Source: Porphyromonadaceae bacterium (GTDB taxonomy: Bacteria > Bacteroidota > Bacteroidia > Bacteroidales > Porphyromonadaceae). Taken from it: a DNA stretch of 37,092 nucleotides. The position numbers and the translations under genes are program-made. The notes beneath the pieces were generated by a model. It did no database searches, was not told the origin of the DNA, and saw nothing but the letters and a program-made list of their open reading frames with translations. The DNA is taken from contig JAUMYV010000015.1 of NCBI GenBank assembly GCA_030528445.1, positions 1 to 37,092 of the forward strand, given 5' to 3'. How positions within the stretch are numbered: the first letter of the stretch is position 1; each line of letters begins with the position of its first letter. Of this stretch, positions 34,190-37,092 are shown piece by piece.

Positions 34190-36838
34190 CTAACCAGAGT
34201 TGCGTACACCTGCAGCGATACCAGAAATCGTCACCATCAGAGCTTGCTCAATGTCCTGCGAATAGCTCTCTGTAGAGCGAGAACGTTTGAGGAGCTCGGC
34301 TTGGAGCAGGTTGAGTGGGAGTACGAAGCTGTTGCGCACTGCCACGTTCTCAGCTGCGCCTCCCTGCACGTCCTCCATGAGTGTGCGGTCGTGCGAGATA
34401 GAGAGGATGGTCTCGGTGTCGCGGACTAGGCGTTCGCGTAGATCTTGCCCGAGGTACTTGTACTCATCTGCCACGAGGAGCTGGTCGTAGTAGGCCGCTA
34501 CGGCAATATCCGACTTGGCGTACACCATCTCGAGCATGCTGATGCGCGTGTTGAAGAATGGCCACTCGCGGTACATGCGCTCTAGGAGCTCACGTCTGCC
34601 TGCATCGAGAGCCTTTTGGAGTGCTTCACCTGCCCCGAGCCATGCGGGTAGCATCAGCCTATTCTGCGACCAGCTGAAGATCCACGGAATAGCTCTGAGG
34701 TTGTCGATTGTGGGGGCTGCTCGACGCTTTGCTGGGCGAGAGCCCATAGGGAGCTTAGAGAGCTCGGAGATAGGCGTAGCTTGGTCGAAGTAGTGGATGA
34801 AGTCTTCGTTGCCACGAACAATCCCCTGATAGATCGCACACGATGAGTCGCGTAGCTCGTCCATCACTTCGCGCCACTCGTCTTGGGGCACGGGAGGTGG
34901 GAGTAGGTTAGCCTCTAGGATAGCTTCTAGGTATAGTCCTAGGGTGCGGATTGCCAATGCAGGCTGACCGAACTTGAAGCGAATCATCTCGCCCTGTACC
35001 GTCACGCGCAGGCCTCCACGCAGAGAGCCAGGGGGCTGTGAGAAGAGGGCAGTCTTGGCTGGTCCGCCACCACGACCGATCGTGCCGCCACGACCATGAA
35101 AGAGGGTCAGACGCACACCAGCCTCGTCACAAACTTTAATCAGAGCCTCTTGGGCGCAATACTGAGCCCAGCCTGCCGCTAGAGCTCCAGCATCCTTGGC
35201 GGAGTCTGAGTAGCCAATCATGACCATCTGCTTATTGCCGATGATGCCACGATACCAGCCGATAGAGAAGAGCTGACGCATCACATCGGCGGCATTCTCT
35301 AGGTCCTCTAGGGTCTCGAAGAGTGGCCCTACGGCTAGGCGGTAGGGGCAATTCGTCTCCTTGAGTAGCAAGTGTACGGCTAGAATATCCGATGGGGTCT
35401 GCGACATCGAGATGAGATAGACGGGGATAACGCCCTCGGGAGTCTCGGCGATCACACGGCAGGTGTCGATGACCTCTGCGGTCTCTGGGCTAGGTTGCCA
35501 GCCAGCAGGGATGAGCGGACGGCGAGAGGCTAGCTCGCGAATCAAGAAGGCTTGCTTCTCCTCTTCGCTCCAGCTCGCATAGTCGCCTAGACCTAGGTAG
35601 CGCAGAAGCTCGGAGATTGCCTCGGTGTGGCGGCTGCTCTCCTGGCGCACGTCGGTCTTCACTAGAGTAACGCCGAAGGCACGCACACGTCGGAGCGTAT
35701 CGCTGAGCTTATCTCCAGCGATGCTCTCCATGTCGCAGGCGATGAGGGATTTGTAGCACTGCATCAGTGGCTCCCAGATCTGGCTGTCGTCCCAGATCAC
35801 ATTGGCGGGGACTGCCTTGGTGCTACCATCTAGACGCTCATCAATATAGGCAATGGTATTGCGTAGCTGCGTGCGTAGTCGCTTCATCAGCTCGCGATAG
35901 GGTTCCTGCACCTCGTCGTCTTGGATGTAGGCGCGGAATTCTTCGGTACAGTAGCTCATCGATAGCTCCTTGACGAGCACTTCGATGTCTACAAGGAATA
36001 GCTTGGCGGCACGGCGTCTATTCTGTAGGAGCACCTCGCGCGTTACGCTTGCCGTTACATTGGGGTTGCCGTCGCGGTCGCCACCCATCCAAGCCGTGAA
36101 CTGGATTGGGCGCACATCTACAGGTAGTGTGTAGCCATCGAGCATCGTCTCGAGCTGTACGTTTAGCTCGCGAATGAACTCTGGTACGGCATACCAGAGG
36201 CTTGTCTCAATGACGTCATTACCCCACTTAGCTTCCTCTACGGGAGTAGGGCGACGCTTGCGGATTTCGTCTGTGTACCAGTATTGGACGATGAGCTGAC
36301 GCAGGCGGCGCATCAGCTGAGCGCGCTTGTAGTCTGGTAGATCCGCGCGATCTAGTCGATCTAGACAGTCGCTCGTCTCATTGAGGTTGTTGATGAGCGA
36401 GCGGCGGTTAATCTCCGTAGGGTGCGCCGTGAGGACGAGGTCTATGGAGAGCTGCTCAAGTGCCTGGATTATCTCCTCTCGGCTTGCACCCTTGGCTTTG
36501 AGCTCCTCACAGAGACGGATGAACTGTATGGGGTTATCTCGCCCTAGAGCCTGCTCGGAGATGAGGTTGAGCTGCTCGGCTGTATTAATCAGGTTGAGCG
36601 ATTGGTTGAAGGCTTGCGCCACGTAGAGGAGCTCTCTGTCGGAGAGTGAAGCCACTGCCTCTAGCAATTGGGGTGATGGTACGGTGCCATCGGTAGCGTC
36701 CTGATCTGCGAGGTGGCGGATAGAGTCTATCTTATCGCTTACCTCCTGTCCTAGGTCTTGACGCACGATTTCAGAGAGCAGATCCCTCAGAAGAACCAGA
36801 TTGTCGCTCATCTGCATTGTTTTCTTCGTACGACTCAT
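34190..36838 (-). CDS. ppc: Phosphoenolpyruvate carboxylase
   Basis: 882 residues, the usual bacterial length. It makes oxaloacetate from PEP and bicarbonate in the cytoplasm. Motifs: LTAHPTEINRRSL with the catalytic His, WMGGDRDGNPNVT, VMIGYSDSAKDAG, FHGRGGTIGRGGGPAK (active-site Arg/Lys loop), QGEMIRFKFG, and the conserved C-terminus, here AAGVRNSG in place of the common MRNTG. The gene has its own TATCTTTG promoter element 43 bases upstream. Oxaloacetate from this enzyme can feed the reductive branch ending in fumarate reductase (sdhCAB in this window). The asaccharolytic relative P. gingivalis is thought to rely on PEP carboxykinase instead. Confidence 0.97.
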   Translation of the reverse strand: MSRTKKTMQMSDNLVLLRDLLSEIVRQDLGQEVSDKIDSIRHLADQDATDGTVPSPQLLEAVASLSDRELLYVAQAFNQSLNLINTAEQLNLISEQALGRDNPIQFIRLCEELKAKGASREEIIQALEQLSIDLVLTAHPTEINRRSLINNLNETSDCLDRLDRADLPDYKRAQLMRRLRQLIVQYWYTDEIRKRRPTPVEEAKWGNDVIETSLWYAVPEFIRELNVQLETMLDGYTLPVDVRPIQFTAWMGGDRDGNPNVTASVTREVLLQNRRRAAKLFLVDIEVLVKELSMSYCTEEFRAYIQDDEVQEPYRELMKRLRTQLRNTIAYIDERLDGSTKAVPANVIWDDSQIWEPLMQCYKSLIACDMESIAGDKLSDTLRRVRAFGVTLVKTDVRQESSRHTEAISELLRYLGLGDYASWSEEEKQAFLIRELASRRPLIPAGWQPSPETAEVIDTCRVIAETPEGVIPVYLISMSQTPSDILAVHLLLKETNCPYRLAVGPLFETLEDLENAADVMRQLFSIGWYRGIIGNKQMVMIGYSDSAKDAGALAAGWAQYCAQEALIKVCDEAGVRLTLFHGRGGTIGRGGGPAKTALFSQPPGSLRGGLRVTVQGEMIRFKFGQPALAIRTLGLYLEAILEANLLPPPVPQDEWREVMDELRDSSCAIYQGIVRGNEDFIHYFDQATPISELSKLPMGSRPAKRRAAPTIDNLRAIPWIFSWSQNRLMLPAWLGAGEALQKALDAGRRELLERMYREWPFFNTRISMLEMVYAKSDIAVAAYYDQLLVADEYKYLGQDLRERLVRDTETILSISHDRTLMEDVQGGAAENVAVRNSFVLPLNLLQAELLKRSRSTESYSQDIEQALMVTISGIAAGVRNSG

Positions 36839-36880
36839 AGTTTTCTTGTTTTAGTTATTCAAAAAGTTTCTTTTCTGCCT

Positions 36881-36888
36881 CAAAGATA
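36881..36888 (-). promoter_or_regulatory. -7 element of ppc
   Basis: TATCTTTG on the minus strand, 43 bases before the ppc start. Upstream DNA is AT-rich, without TTG at the usual spacing. Confidence 0.6.
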
Positions 36889-37042
36889 GGTAATAGTTTT
36901 TACTTAATAACTATTTATTTCCATATTTGATTCGACTAGCCTGCTCGAAGCCCTGCTAATATACGGATTGCGTCGGATTAAATCTTCTGATTCTGGTGTG
37001 TCGAGGGTGAAATAAATTGGGGATTGAGCCTTTTGCAGATTT

Positions 37043-37092
37043 AACCCAGAATTGTCATTAGGATTTTAGGGGACAGCAAACTCCTTTGCACT
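37043..37092. mobile_element. End of an insertion sequence (right window edge)
   Basis: Starting AACCCAGAA and ending TGTCATTAGGAT (37043-37064), this matches the left window edge (34-55, opposite strand) with one mismatch. The following 28 bases differ from the left edge, so this is probably the other end of the same kind of element, running out of the window. No transposase sequence is present. Confidence 0.6.

Noticed and set aside
1..37092. CRISPR array or rRNA genes
   Set aside because: No regularly spaced repeats of CRISPR length and no rRNA-like sequence were seen.

Overview
The window looks like a draft-genome contig from a Porphyromonas-like member of the Bacteroidales. The evidence is: a tmRNA whose tag ends GENNYALAA; a sdhC-sdhA-sdhB (frd) locus of Bacteroidetes type; a SusC/SusD pair; a protein with a type IX secretion (T9SS) C-terminal domain; almost no Shine-Dalgarno sites; and many copies of the Bacteroidetes -7 promoter element TAnnTTTG. 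Identification below family level is not possible from the sequence alone. Both window ends carry the same roughly 22-bp inverted-repeat motif facing inward, and the sequences beyond it differ. This suggests that the contig stops inside two copies of one insertion sequence, the left copy having removed the end of a rhodanese-lipoprotein gene.

Layout, left to right. 1-1.1 kb: IS end, truncated rhodanese lipoprotein (-), tmRNA gene ssrA (+). 1.4-3.35 kb: secreted leucine-rich-repeat protein. 3.6-8.6 kb: envelope operon of a TPR protein, a DUF4292-like lipoprotein, an EnvC/M23-type murein hydrolase factor and ribF. 8.7-10.4 kb (-): HU-like protein, a lipoprotein with a C-terminal membrane anchor, a signal-less zinc amidase and a two-helix membrane protein, an arrangement that resembles a phage lysis cassette. 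10.8-14.2 kb (-): succinate dehydrogenase/fumarate reductase. 14.6-15.3 kb (-): gpmA. 15.4-17.5 kb: 2.1 kb without a convincing gene, containing a full cobalamin riboswitch with a textbook promoter but no recognisable downstream ORF. 17.5-25.7 kb: a three-gene polysaccharide utilisation locus (SusC, SusD, GH85 endo-beta-N-acetylglucosaminidase with a T9SS signal), probably for host N-glycans. 25.8-30.1 kb: an unknown protein and a Wzz/Wzc-like protein with a degenerate kinase-like domain, followed by pncB and nadD (NAD salvage). 30.1-33.4 kb: bioF-bioG-bioC-rnhB. 33.5-36.8 kb (-): pyruvoyl-dependent arginine decarboxylase and PEP carboxylase.

The metabolic genes fit an asaccharolytic or glycan/peptide-using anaerobe. 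PEP carboxylase feeds oxaloacetate, and the frd complex reduces fumarate to succinate. Biotin and NAD genes supply cofactors, and the PUL releases N-glycans at the cell surface. The two most interesting items are the apparently orphan B12 riboswitch transcript (about 15.4-16.34 kb, minus strand) and the HU/spanin-like/amidase/holin-like cassette (8.68-10.49 kb, minus strand).
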